Source: an uncultured Flavobacteriaceae bacterium
Lineage (GTDB): Bacteria > Bacteroidota > Bacteroidia > Flavobacteriales > Flavobacteriaceae
Assembly (NCBI GenBank): GCA_947503005.1
Contig: CANNCA010000002.1
Span: forward strand, 434,001-498,000
Direction: 5' to 3'
Length of the DNA: 64,000 bases
The notes under the pieces were generated by a model. It was not told where the DNA came from, did no database searches, and worked only from the letters and a program-made list of their open reading frames with translations. This document shows positions 53,643 through 62,295 of the stretch, in pieces. The position numbers were made by a program, and so were the translations under genes. How positions within the stretch are numbered: the first letter of the stretch is position 1; each line of letters begins with the position of its first letter.

Positions 53643-53684
53643 AATATCTTACCTTAGTGTTGCTATTTACAATCGGGCACTTCA

Positions 53685-53692
53685 TATCTTTG
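53685..53692 (+). promoter_or_regulatory. Possible -7 box (TATCTTTG) of the FAD/Fe-S oxidase gene
   Basis: TATCTTTG fits TAnnTTTG. The TTG initiator of the gene lies 46 bases downstream. Confidence 0.4.
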
Positions 53693-53738
53693 CCCTATGC
53701 CTTGAAAACTAGGTTTTCTACCCAAAAATTGTTCCGAA

Positions 53739-56648
53739 TTGGATAAAAATTTACTTAAAGACCTGCAAAGCACACTTGAAGGAGAGTTGAAATGTGACGC
53801 ACTGAGCAAAACTTTATACGCCACGGACGCCTCAGTATATCGAAAAATTCCCTTGGCGGTGGCTTTTCCGCGTCACATTGCGGATTGTAAGAAACTGATC
53901 CACTTCGCAACTAAGTATCGTGTTGGTTTGATCCCAAGAACAGCAGGTACTTCATTAGCCGGGCAATGTGTTGGAGACGGAATTGTTGTAGATGTCAGCA
54001 AATACTTTACTAACATTGTTTCGCTAGATGAGAAGAAAAAGCAAGTTACGGTTCAGCCAGGTGTCATTCGCGACGAGCTAAACTTATTTTTAAAACCATA
54101 CGGCCTGTTCTTTGGCCCCAACACTTCGACCTCCAATCGTTGTATGATTGGGGGAATGGTGGGTAATAATTCCTCCGGTACTACGTCAATTCAATACGGA
54201 GTGACGAGAGATAAAGTAATATCCCTGAAAACCGTACTTTCCGATGGTAGCGAAGCAGAGTTTAAGGCCCTTTCAAAGAAACAATTTGAAGCGAATCAAC
54301 ATGGAAATACTGCTAAAGCGTCACTTTATCGAGAGATTCATAAAGAGCTATCTAATAGAGAAATACAGAATGAGGTTAGGTCAGAGTTTCCTAAAGAAAG
54401 TATACATCGAAGAAATACGGGCTATGCGGTTGATGAGCTTTTAAAAAACGAAGTTTATGGTGATGAAAACAGCGAGTTCAATTTCTGTAAATTATTGGCG
54501 GGGAGCGAAGGAACATTAGCATTTACTACGGAAATCACGCTGCAGTTAGATGATTTGCCACCGCCCTTATCGGCAATGGTGGTAACACACTATACAACGC
54601 TAGAGGATTGTCTTAGTGATGTTGCTCCTACCATGCAACACAGCTTGCACACTTGCGAAATGATGGACAAAGTCATTCTCGATTGTACAAAAAACAATCG
54701 CGAACAGTCGAAAAATCGGTTTTTCGTGAAGGGCGACCCCGCAGCGCTACTTATGTTGGAGGTGAAAGCGCATTCCAAAACGGATTTAGAAAAGCAATTG
54801 AAGGGACTTCAGCAAACCATTAAATCATCAGGTCTGAGCTATGCGAGTCCGGTTCTTTACGATAATGAGATTAATATGGCTCTGGAGCTCCGCAAAGCTG
54901 GCTTGGGACTATTGGGGAATATGGTGGGTGACCGAAAAGCTGTTGCATGCATCGAAGACACAGCGGTAGCTTTAGAAGATTTAAAGGATTTTATTGGAGA
55001 ATTCACTCAAATCATGAAACGCTATGGTCAAGATGCTGTGTATTATGCTCATGCCGGGGCAGGTGAACTTCATTTAAGACCTATTCTAAACTTGAAAAAG
55101 TCGGAAGATGTTTTGCTTTTCAGAAAGATTACAACTGATGTTGCCAAGCTTACCAAAAAATACAAAGGTTCTTTTAGCGGCGAACATGGCGATGGAATTG
55201 TCCGTGCAGAGTTTATTTCACTAATGATAGGGGATAAGAATTATGAACTCCTCAAACGGATTAAATCCTACTTTGATCCTTACAATATTTTCAATCCCGG
55301 TAAAATCGTGGATGCTTATCCGATGGATGAATCCCTTCGGTATGTGATCGACCGCAAGGAACCCGAGATTAATACATTAATGGACTTCTCTGACAGTGAG
55401 GGCATATTGAAAGCAGCTGAAAAATGCAACGGTAGTGGCGATTGCCGTAAGACTGAAAAAATGGCCGGAGCCATGTGTCCTAGCTATCATGTAACCCGAG
55501 AGGAAAAGCACACGACCCGCGGAAGGGCCAATGCACTTCGTGAATTCTTGACAACATCGGAGGAAACCAACAAATTTAATCAGAAGGAACTTAAAGAGGT
55601 TTTTGATTTGTGCTTAAGTTGTAAGGCCTGCGCCAGTGAGTGTCCGAGTAATGTTGATGTTGCAACTTTAAAAACGGAGTTCCTATACCAATATCAAGAA
55701 AAGAATGGTTATTCTTTTGGTAGCAAATTGTTTGCTTATAACACAAAATTGAATAAGATTGGAAGTTCGGTTCCAGGACTTACCAATCGTATATATGACT
55801 CTCGATTGTTAAGTGGTTTGTTGAAAAAATCTGCCGGAGTAGCTAAAGAAAGGACACTTCCTAAAGTTTATAATTTTAATTTCGATAAATACTTGCAAGG
55901 GATTAAAAAAGAGAATATTACAAATATGAATAAAGTGATTCTCTATATTGATGAATTCACAAATTATCTAGATATTGAATTAGGTAAAGATGCTATCGAA
56001 GTGTTGTCTGGTTTGGGCTATGAGATCGAACTATTTTATGCAGAAAGCGGAAGAACGTATTTGTCCAAAGGGTTTTTAAATCAAGCGAAAAAACTTGCTT
56101 TGAAGAATATTCCCGTGCTAAAGAAATTTGCAGACAAAAGGCTTCCCGTTATCGGGCTTGAGCCCTCGGCGATATTAACATTCCGTGATGAATATAAGCG
56201 TTTGTACGATGATATAGCAATTGTTGATTCCATTGCCAAGAATACATTTATAATTGAAGAATTTCTATCCCAAGAAATTGAAAAAGGTAACATCACCAAA
56301 GATCAATTTACTAAGGAGGCTAAAACCGTTAAGATACATGGTCATTGTCACCAGAAAGCCTTAAGCAATCAAAAGGTCACTTTTGACGTCTTGAATCTGC
56401 CTGAAAATTACAAAGTTTCGATTATAAGTTCAGGTTGTTGCGGAATGGCAGGTTCTTTTGGTTACGAAAAAGAGCATTACGAAGTCAGTATGCAAATTGG
56501 CGAACTCAAATTGTTTCCTTCCATACGTAAAACGGAGAACGATGTTATCATAGCTGCCAATGGAACGAGCTGCAGACATCAAATTTATGATGGAACGAAA
56601 AGAACGGCAAAACACCCAATAACAGTATTGAAAGAGGCTCTTTCTTAA
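53739..56648 (+). CDS. FAD-linked oxidase fused to an Fe-S/CCG dehydrogenase domain (D-lactate/2-hydroxyacid dehydrogenase type)
   Basis: 969 residues combining the FAD domain of vanillyl-alcohol-oxidase/glycolate-oxidase type (PRTAGTSLAGQCVGDG, MVGNNSSGTTSIQYG, GAGELHLRP, FSGEHGDGIV) with two Fe-S clusters: C563/C569/C580 and C625/C628/C631/C635, then a C-terminal CCG segment (GHCHQKA, SGCCGMAG). It resembles YdiJ-type D-2-hydroxyacid dehydrogenases feeding electrons to the respiratory chain. Exact substrate unknown. The start must be TTG at 53739: a stop precedes at 53703, and the first in-frame ATG lies deep inside the FAD domain. Confidence 0.88.
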   Translation: MDKNLLKDLQSTLEGELKCDALSKTLYATDASVYRKIPLAVAFPRHIADCKKLIHFATKYRVGLIPRTAGTSLAGQCVGDGIVVDVSKYFTNIVSLDEKKKQVTVQPGVIRDELNLFLKPYGLFFGPNTSTSNRCMIGGMVGNNSSGTTSIQYGVTRDKVISLKTVLSDGSEAEFKALSKKQFEANQHGNTAKASLYREIHKELSNREIQNEVRSEFPKESIHRRNTGYAVDELLKNEVYGDENSEFNFCKLLAGSEGTLAFTTEITLQLDDLPPPLSAMVVTHYTTLEDCLSDVAPTMQHSLHTCEMMDKVILDCTKNNREQSKNRFFVKGDPAALLMLEVKAHSKTDLEKQLKGLQQTIKSSGLSYASPVLYDNEINMALELRKAGLGLLGNMVGDRKAVACIEDTAVALEDLKDFIGEFTQIMKRYGQDAVYYAHAGAGELHLRPILNLKKSEDVLLFRKITTDVAKLTKKYKGSFSGEHGDGIVRAEFISLMIGDKNYELLKRIKSYFDPYNIFNPGKIVDAYPMDESLRYVIDRKEPEINTLMDFSDSEGILKAAEKCNGSGDCRKTEKMAGAMCPSYHVTREEKHTTRGRANALREFLTTSEETNKFNQKELKEVFDLCLSCKACASECPSNVDVATLKTEFLYQYQEKNGYSFGSKLFAYNTKLNKIGSSVPGLTNRIYDSRLLSGLLKKSAGVAKERTLPKVYNFNFDKYLQGIKKENITNMNKVILYIDEFTNYLDIELGKDAIEVLSGLGYEIELFYAESGRTYLSKGFLNQAKKLALKNIPVLKKFADKRLPVIGLEPSAILTFRDEYKRLYDDIAIVDSIAKNTFIIEEFLSQEIEKGNITKDQFTKEAKTVKIHGHCHQKALSNQKVTFDVLNLPENYKVSIISSGCCGMAGSFGYEKEHYEVSMQIGELKLFPSIRKTENDVIIAANGTSCRHQIYDGTKRTAKHPITVLKEALS

Positions 56649-56685
56649 GGCAAGCAGGGCCTTTCCTATTTTCAAATTTAAGATT

Positions 56686-56693
56686 TACCTTTG
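56686..56693 (+). promoter_or_regulatory. Possible -7 box (TACCTTTG) of aroC
   Basis: TACCTTTG fits TAnnTTTG, 22 bases before the aroC ATG. It lies in the 67-base gap after the FAD oxidase gene, so aroC may have its own promoter. Confidence 0.45.
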
Positions 56694-56715
56694 CAATCCA
56701 CTATTAAACTGACCA

Positions 56716-57780
56716 ATGGCAGGAAATACTTTCGGAAATTTATTTAAACTAACCACTTTTGGAGAATCGCATGGAGTTGCTATTGGCGGTGTTTTAGATG
56801 GATGTCCTTCTGGTATCGAATTGAATTTTAAAGCCATTCAAGAAGAATTGGACCGAAGAAAACCTGGGCAATCAGCTATTGTCACACAACGAAAAGAGCC
56901 AGATACCGTAGAATTCTACTCTGGAATTTTTGAAGGAAAGACCACTGGAACACCAATTGGGTTCGCTATTCACAATACGAATCAAAAATCAAAGGACTAC
57001 TCGCATATCAAAGATTCGTACCGACCGTCTCATGCAGATTATGTCTACGACCAGAAATATGGCTTTCGAGATTATCGCGGTGGTGGGCGTAGTTCTGCTC
57101 GCGAAACAGCAAGTAGAGTGGTAGCAGGTGCAATTGCCAAGCAAATGTTAACTGAAATCAGAATCAACGCTTTTGTTTCACAAGTAGGTGATATGAGATT
57201 GGAGAAGGACTATAGAGATTTAGACTTATCGCTAACGGAATCTAATGATGTACGTTGTCCTGACCCGGATATGGCGGCTCAAATGGAAAACTATATCAAG
57301 GCGGTCCGAAAAGAGGGCGATACTATTGGTGGAATAATCACTTGCGTAATCCAAAACGTTCCCGTCGGATTAGGAGAACCGGTTTTCGACAAGCTTCATG
57401 CCGAATTAGGGAAAGCAATGCTCTCCATCAATGCCGTAAAAGGTTTTGAATACGGCAGCGGTTTCGAAGGAGTAAAAATGAAAGGTAGTGTCCACAACGA
57501 TCAATTCAATTCTGATGGCACCACTAAAACCAATAATAGCGGAGGAGTTCAAGGCGGCATTAGCAATGGTATGGATATTTACTTCAATGTAGCCTTTAAA
57601 CCTGTAGCCACTGTAATTCAGGGTTATGAAACCATCGACAAAGAAGGTAACATGGTACAAGCCCAAGGAAAAGGTAGGCATGACCCCTGCGTAGTGCCTC
57701 GCGCGGTTCCCATTGTTGAGGCGATGGCTGCCCTTGTTTTGGCTGATTATACCTTATTGAATCGAACGATTCAATTATAG
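56716..57780 (+). CDS. aroC: Chorismate synthase
   Basis: Last step of the shikimate pathway, FMN-dependent elimination of phosphate from EPSP. Recognised from [23 protein letters not shown] (read in parts), [31 protein letters not shown] and [18 protein letters not shown]. The final ATG-to-stop frame of 354 residues is full length. It follows the FAD oxidase and precedes a symporter gene. Confidence 0.95.
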   Translation: MAGNTFGNLFKLTTFGESHGVAIGGVLDGCPSGIELNFKAIQEELDRRKPGQSAIVTQRKEPDTVEFYSGIFEGKTTGTPIGFAIHNTNQKSKDYSHIKDSYRPSHADYVYDQKYGFRDYRGGGRSSARETASRVVAGAIAKQMLTEIRINAFVSQVGDMRLEKDYRDLDLSLTESNDVRCPDPDMAAQMENYIKAVRKEGDTIGGIITCVIQNVPVGLGEPVFDKLHAELGKAMLSINAVKGFEYGSGFEGVKMKGSVHNDQFNSDGTTKTNNSGGVQGGISNGMDIYFNVAFKPVATVIQGYETIDKEGNMVQAQGKGRHDPCVVPRAVPIVEAMAALVLADYTLLNRTIQL

Positions 57781-57843
57781 TTTTTCTTTTCTAGAAACTT
57801 TCCATTCAAAATAGTATCTTACTCCCTAAACCAACTTTGATTT

Positions 57844-59172
57844 ATGAAGAAGCTCGAATTGCATTGGAAAATAATGATTGGCATGCTACTGGGTCTTATT
57901 TTCGGATTCGGCATGACCTATCCAGATTGGGGGCGGGAATTTGTATCGGACTGGATTAATCCTTGGGGTACCATTTTTGTTAAATTGTTAAAACTTATTG
58001 CGATCCCTTTGATTCTTGCCTCCCTCATAAAAGGGATTTCAGATCTCAAGGATATATCGAAGTTTAAAAGAATTGGGCTTAGAACTATTGGAATTTATGT
58101 GTTCACAACAATAGTCGCCATTACCATTGGCCTCTTGCTAGTAAATGTACTCCAACCTGGTAATGGTATCTCCGAAGAAACCGTTGCGAAACTTTCTGAA
58201 ACATATGCAACGGACAGCGGCGTAACCTCTAAACTGGACGAGGCACTAAAACAAAAAGAAAGTGGACCCCTGCAGTTTATAGAAGATATGGTTCCTGATA
58301 ATGCTATCAATGCGATGAGTGAGAACGCATTGATGCTGCAAGTCATATTTTTTACAATTTTCATGGGGATAGCAATGCTGTTAATTGGTGAAGAAAAGGC
58401 TAAGCCGCTCAAAAATTTCTTTGACGCCCTCAATGACGTTGTTCTTAAAATGGTTGACCTAATCATGTTGACCGCTCCGTATGCCGTTTTTGCCCTTTTG
58501 GCAAATGTAGTAGCATCCTCTGGAGATCCTGATTTATTGGTGGCGCTCCTAAAGTATGCAGGTGTAGTTGTTTTGGGCCTCTTTTTGATGATCGTTTTTT
58601 ACACTATCGTAGTTTCAACCTACACAAAGAAAAATCCATTTTGGTTCTTAAAAGAAATAAGTCCTGCCCAATTGCTGGCATTTTCAACAAGTTCCAGTGC
58701 TGCAACCTTGCCCGTTACCATGGAAAGGGTAGAGGAGCATATCGGAGTCGATAAGGAGGTTTCAAGTTTTGTTTTGCCTGTAGGAGCGACAATAAATATG
58801 GACGGAACCAGTCTCTACCAAGGGGTGGCAGCCGTTTTCGCAATGCAGGTATTATGGCCGGAAGGTTTGCTTTTTAGCAATCAAATCATCATAGTTTTAA
58901 CCGCATTATTGGCATCAATAGGTTCAGCCGCGGTTCCAGGGGCGGGTATGGTGATGTTGGTTATTGTTTTAGAATCCATTGGTTTTCCTCCAGATTTATA
59001 CCCAATCGCCTTGGCTTTGATTTTTGCCGTCGACCGACCTTTGGATATGTGCCGTACGATCATCAATGTTACAGGAGACGCAACAGTGGCCATGGTAGTA
59101 GCTAAATCAGTTGGGAAATTAGGGAAACCCCGAATAAAGGAATGGGACGACCATTTGGACCAAGTGAAATAG
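57844..59172 (+). CDS. Dicarboxylate/amino acid:cation symporter (SLC1/DAACS family)
   Basis: Eight-helix transporter with two re-entrant hairpins, taking up glutamate, aspartate or C4-dicarboxylates with sodium or protons. Signature motifs are STSSSAATLPVT in hairpin 1 and NMDGTSLYQGVAAVF in the seventh helix; AVPGAGMVMLVIVLES and a late RPLDMCRTIINVTGD follow. 442 residues is normal. Ion and substrate specificity cannot be read. A 10-bp-arm inverted repeat starts at its stop codon. Confidence 0.92.
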   Translation: MKKLELHWKIMIGMLLGLIFGFGMTYPDWGREFVSDWINPWGTIFVKLLKLIAIPLILASLIKGISDLKDISKFKRIGLRTIGIYVFTTIVAITIGLLLVNVLQPGNGISEETVAKLSETYATDSGVTSKLDEALKQKESGPLQFIEDMVPDNAINAMSENALMLQVIFFTIFMGIAMLLIGEEKAKPLKNFFDALNDVVLKMVDLIMLTAPYAVFALLANVVASSGDPDLLVALLKYAGVVVLGLFLMIVFYTIVVSTYTKKNPFWFLKEISPAQLLAFSTSSSAATLPVTMERVEEHIGVDKEVSSFVLPVGATINMDGTSLYQGVAAVFAMQVLWPEGLLFSNQIIIVLTALLASIGSAAVPGAGMVMLVIVLESIGFPPDLYPIALALIFAVDRPLDMCRTIINVTGDATVAMVVAKSVGKLGKPRIKEWDDHLDQVK

Positions 59173-59215
59173 TTTGGTGTTAAGAGTTAATTGGAGCAAT
59201 CCTAAAACACCAAAC
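59172..59215. repeat. Inverted repeat after the symporter gene
   Basis: GTTTGGTGTT at 59172-59181 and AACACCAAAC at 59206-59215 form 10-bp perfect arms around a 24-base loop, starting at the last base of the stop codon. No T run follows, so it is a weak terminator at best or an mRNA-stabilising hairpin. Confidence 0.5.
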
Positions 59216-59229
59216 GTAAAGTAAATAGA

Positions 59230-59252
59230 TTTCCGCCTACGCGGGAATGACA
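59230..59252. repeat. REP-like palindromic repeat, copy B
   Basis: tttccgcctacgcgggaatg followed by aca; inverted copy of the element at 32218-32242. It lies 16 bases before the ATG of the ATP-grasp gene and may form a hairpin in the leader. Confidence 0.6.
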
Positions 59253-59268
59253 TAAAATAATGTTAGTT

Positions 59269-60300
59269 ATGAACATTTGTTTTTTAATGTACCCGTGGGA
59301 AGAAATAGACGCGGAAAATGATACTAGCTTGGCAATGATTCATGAATGTGTGAAGCGTAACCACGGCGTTGCCATTTGTTCTCCTGCTAATTTGACTATT
59401 CGGAATAGCGTAACCAACGCTTTTTGTACAGTAATCGGACGGATGGACAAGGTTCCCAGTAGCTTAAAATCTTTTTACAAACAAGCGAAGCTAAGGGAAG
59501 AGATGCTACCACTGGCAGGTTTTGATGTCATTTTTATGCGCGCAAATCCACCGCTGGATCCAATCATGCTGAATTTTTTAGATTCGGTTAAAGATGATGT
59601 GTTCATTATGAATTCGCTTCAGGGCATGCGCGAGGCCAATAATAAGTTGTATACTGCTGCTTTTGGTGATTCTCATAGCAACATTATTCCTGCAACCCAT
59701 GTATCTAAAAATAAGGACTATTTACTACGACAAATAAAAGAATCCGAAGCCGATAAGATGATATTAAAGCCCCTGAATGGTTTTGGGGGTTCAGGGGTAA
59801 TTCTCATAGAAAAATCAGCGATGAGCAATATTAAATCACTTCTTGATTTTTATGTAACTAACTCAGACGGAACATCTAATTATGTCATACTTCAAGAATA
59901 CATTAAAGGTGCTGACCAAGGAGATATACGAATTCTTTTATTAAATGGAGAACCTATAGGAGCTATGAAAAGGGTGCCTGGTTCTGACGATCATCGCTCT
60001 AATGTGTCGGCAGGAGGTTCGGTTGCGAAACACCAACTGACAAAAGAAGAAAAAGCGCTTTGCAAACAAATTGGTCCCAAACTGGTCAATGACGGACTCT
60101 ATTTTGTGGGTATTGATGTAATTGGCGGAAAGTTGGTAGAGGTCAACGTGATGTCTCCTGGAGGCGTAACTTATATGAACAAAGTATACAAGACAAAACT
60201 GCAATGCAAGGTCATTGATTTTGTGGAAAGCAGGGTAGTTGATAAGTTGAATGCCTTCCAAAGGCGTTCGCGATTGCGTGATGAGGTTGAAAATGCTTAG
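59269..60300 (+). CDS. Glutathione-synthetase-like ATP-grasp ligase
   Basis: 343 residues from the ATG at 59269 (MNICFLMYPWEEI). ATP-grasp enzymes of this type join a carboxylate to an amine via an acyl phosphate. The ATP-binding loop is KPLNGFGGSG (Lys167 onward) and the metal-binding E291/N293 is in EVNVMSPGGV, equivalent to EINVTSPTGI of GshB. The gene is not next to a gamma-glutamylcysteine synthetase and is fused by overlap to a peptide-hydrolase operon, so a glutathione role is not assumed; the ligated substrate is unknown. Its end overlaps the next start by eight bases. Confidence 0.85.
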   Translation: MNICFLMYPWEEIDAENDTSLAMIHECVKRNHGVAICSPANLTIRNSVTNAFCTVIGRMDKVPSSLKSFYKQAKLREEMLPLAGFDVIFMRANPPLDPIMLNFLDSVKDDVFIMNSLQGMREANNKLYTAAFGDSHSNIIPATHVSKNKDYLLRQIKESEADKMILKPLNGFGGSGVILIEKSAMSNIKSLLDFYVTNSDGTSNYVILQEYIKGADQGDIRILLLNGEPIGAMKRVPGSDDHRSNVSAGGSVAKHQLTKEEKALCKQIGPKLVNDGLYFVGIDVIGGKLVEVNVMSPGGVTYMNKVYKTKLQCKVIDFVESRVVDKLNAFQRRSRLRDEVENA

Positions 60301-61117
60301 GTTATCTGTATCTGATATCATTTCTAAAATAGCAGCTGAAATTCCTTTTGAGGCGGTTTCAGTAGATTATTCCTTTACTATTAAGATAGAAGACTATGCT
60401 CCCTACATCTGTGGCGCAGTTCACAATGGTCATCAATTTCGTAAATCACTTTGGGATAACTGCCTACATACCGAATACGAACGTTGGTATGAGGAAGACC
60501 CTTGCACCAAAGAGATGGTACAATCACACCCGATTGTTATTGCCGGGTGCGATAGTCGGTTCGAATATGACTTGAACCGGGCTCCTGAAACTGCTATCTA
60601 CACGGATGCATGGGGGAAAGAACTGTGGAAAAATCCTTTACCGGATCATGAAAAAGTAATGAGCCTTAAAAAGCACACCAATTTCTACAAAGTAGTTGAT
60701 GCTTTGATTAACAAAATTGAATCAAAATATGGGAAAGCCATAGTTTTTGATATGCACAGTTACAATTGGAAACGTTGGGATAGACCAGTGCCCACTTGGA
60801 ATCTGGGTACTGCTAACATTGATAACGGTCGCTTTGAAGCAATAGCTGACTCTTGGAGTAAAAAATTAGGCGCCATGAACTTGCCCAACGGAATCGAATC
60901 AAGTTCCAAAATTAACGACACATTTCAAGGCAATGGTTACTTTCTAAAATACATCACACAAAACTTTGCGAATACGCTGGTATTAGCTACCGAAATTGCA
61001 AAAGTCTACTGTGATGAGTATGAGGGCATAATTTATCCTGAAGTAGTTCGTTCTGTGGAAGAACACTTGAAAGAATTGATACCTTTGCAGCTAAGGGAAT
61101 TCCAAGAAAGTATATAA
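60293..61117 (+). CDS. N-formylglutamate amidohydrolase-like enzyme
   Basis: 274 residues from the ATG at 60293; an in-frame ATG at 60281 is also possible. The FGase-like metal and catalytic motifs are present: GAVHNGHQFRKS, GCDSRFEYDLNRAPE and FDMHSYNW. FGase removes a formyl group from formyl-glutamate; this subfamily, next to ATP-grasp and DUF1704 genes and without histidine-degradation neighbours, probably acts on another acyl or peptide amide. Overlaps the preceding stop by eight bases and the next start by one base (TAATG). Confidence 0.83.
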   Translation: MLRLSVSDIISKIAAEIPFEAVSVDYSFTIKIEDYAPYICGAVHNGHQFRKSLWDNCLHTEYERWYEEDPCTKEMVQSHPIVIAGCDSRFEYDLNRAPETAIYTDAWGKELWKNPLPDHEKVMSLKKHTNFYKVVDALINKIESKYGKAIVFDMHSYNWKRWDRPVPTWNLGTANIDNGRFEAIADSWSKKLGAMNLPNGIESSSKINDTFQGNGYFLKYITQNFANTLVLATEIAKVYCDEYEGIIYPEVVRSVEEHLKELIPLQLREFQESI

Positions 61118-62286
61118 TGCAGTCCACCGTACTTACCGAATTACAACATGAATATGCCGAGCTTTTCGATATTGACGGCAATTTAGACCGATTGATTAAA
61201 AAAATCGAGTTGCTAAGTTACGTGAACCCTCTGAACATTGAAAAAGAGAAACATCACTTCTTTGCATCCAAATATACCGAAGACCCTGATTTTAGGTATC
61301 CGAAACTCAAGTTCAATCCATATAAATTGCATCGGATGTTCTTTTCCCAACGTTTGGAAAGAATCGAAGATGAACATATCCGTACGCTGTACAAAGAGAT
61401 TATATATTATTACTCCAATATGGTGCAATGTATCGAATCAATAGGGGAGAAGAAGCGTTTTCACTATAATTCATTGCGGGTTTATGGTTCTCCCACGGAA
61501 AAAGATGTTGAGAATGCACGGTTTATACTTCATTTCGCTAGCGAACCGCTAACCAGCGAGATGGAAAAGCTTTTCAATGCTGAGGAGGCAAAAGCCTATT
61601 TTGAGGACTTTTCAAAAGAATATGACTTTCCTTTGAACATTCGGTTTTCTACCCATATCGCAGCGGATGCAATGGTGAGCAATGCCTCACAGGCCCTGTT
61701 GATCAAACGGAACGCCAAGTTCAGTAAAAATCAACTACTGACTTTAGCTAACCATGAGATAGGGGTGCATTTGGTTACGACCTATAATGCAATGGAACAA
61801 CCGTTAAAGATTTTTTCCAATGGTTTTCCAAAAAATGTAGAAACGCAAGAAGGCTTGGCCGTTTTTAGCGAATACATGAGTGGGGCATTGACCTTAAAAC
61901 GCCTAAAAGAGTTGGCGTACCGGGTTTTGGCTTCAGATAGTTTGATTAAGGGATACACTTTTTCAGATACTTTTGACTTGATTCACAATCAATACAAACT
62001 AAATCGAGATGATGCCTTTGGTATTACTTTAAGAGCGCATAGAGGAGGCGGTTTTACCAAAGACCGCTTGTACCTTAGCGGATTACGTAAAATATACAAG
62101 CGATACCGGAAAGAGGAATCCATGGAACCTTTACTTTCTGGTAAAGTGTCTTTGGATTCTGAAATGGCCATTAAACGCTTGTCCAAAATGGGCTTGGTTA
62201 GTAAAAATACCCACACCAATCTCGCCTATAGACAAAATAGGAACACCAACAAGACTTTAGATTTTATATTGAATAATCTGAAGTAA
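61117..62286 (+). CDS. DUF1704 family zinc metallopeptidase (QEGLA motif protein)
   Basis: 389 residues. The family is listed as flavohemoglobin-expression-modulating QEGLA protein (TIGR02421) and is related to the eukaryotic tubulin tyrosine carboxypeptidase MATCAP. A gluzincin-like zinc site is visible: HEIGVH at 213-218 and the QEGLA motif at 244-248 providing the third ligand Glu245. A C-terminal helical region follows (about 260-389). A peptide or protein C-terminal carboxypeptidase activity is inferred from the family. Its start overlaps the previous stop (TAATG), and the alpha/beta hydrolase gene follows by nine bases. Confidence 0.83.
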   Translation: MQSTVLTELQHEYAELFDIDGNLDRLIKKIELLSYVNPLNIEKEKHHFFASKYTEDPDFRYPKLKFNPYKLHRMFFSQRLERIEDEHIRTLYKEIIYYYSNMVQCIESIGEKKRFHYNSLRVYGSPTEKDVENARFILHFASEPLTSEMEKLFNAEEAKAYFEDFSKEYDFPLNIRFSTHIAADAMVSNASQALLIKRNAKFSKNQLLTLANHEIGVHLVTTYNAMEQPLKIFSNGFPKNVETQEGLAVFSEYMSGALTLKRLKELAYRVLASDSLIKGYTFSDTFDLIHNQYKLNRDDAFGITLRAHRGGGFTKDRLYLSGLRKIYKRYRKEESMEPLLSGKVSLDSEMAIKRLSKMGLVSKNTHTNLAYRQNRNTNKTLDFILNNLK

Positions 62287-62295
62287 AGCAAAAGA

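Noticed and set aside
59941-60321. 126-codon minus-strand frame across the ATP-grasp/FGase junction
   Set aside because: Antisense to two well-supported genes and without motif; the overlap region is explained by the plus-strand operon.
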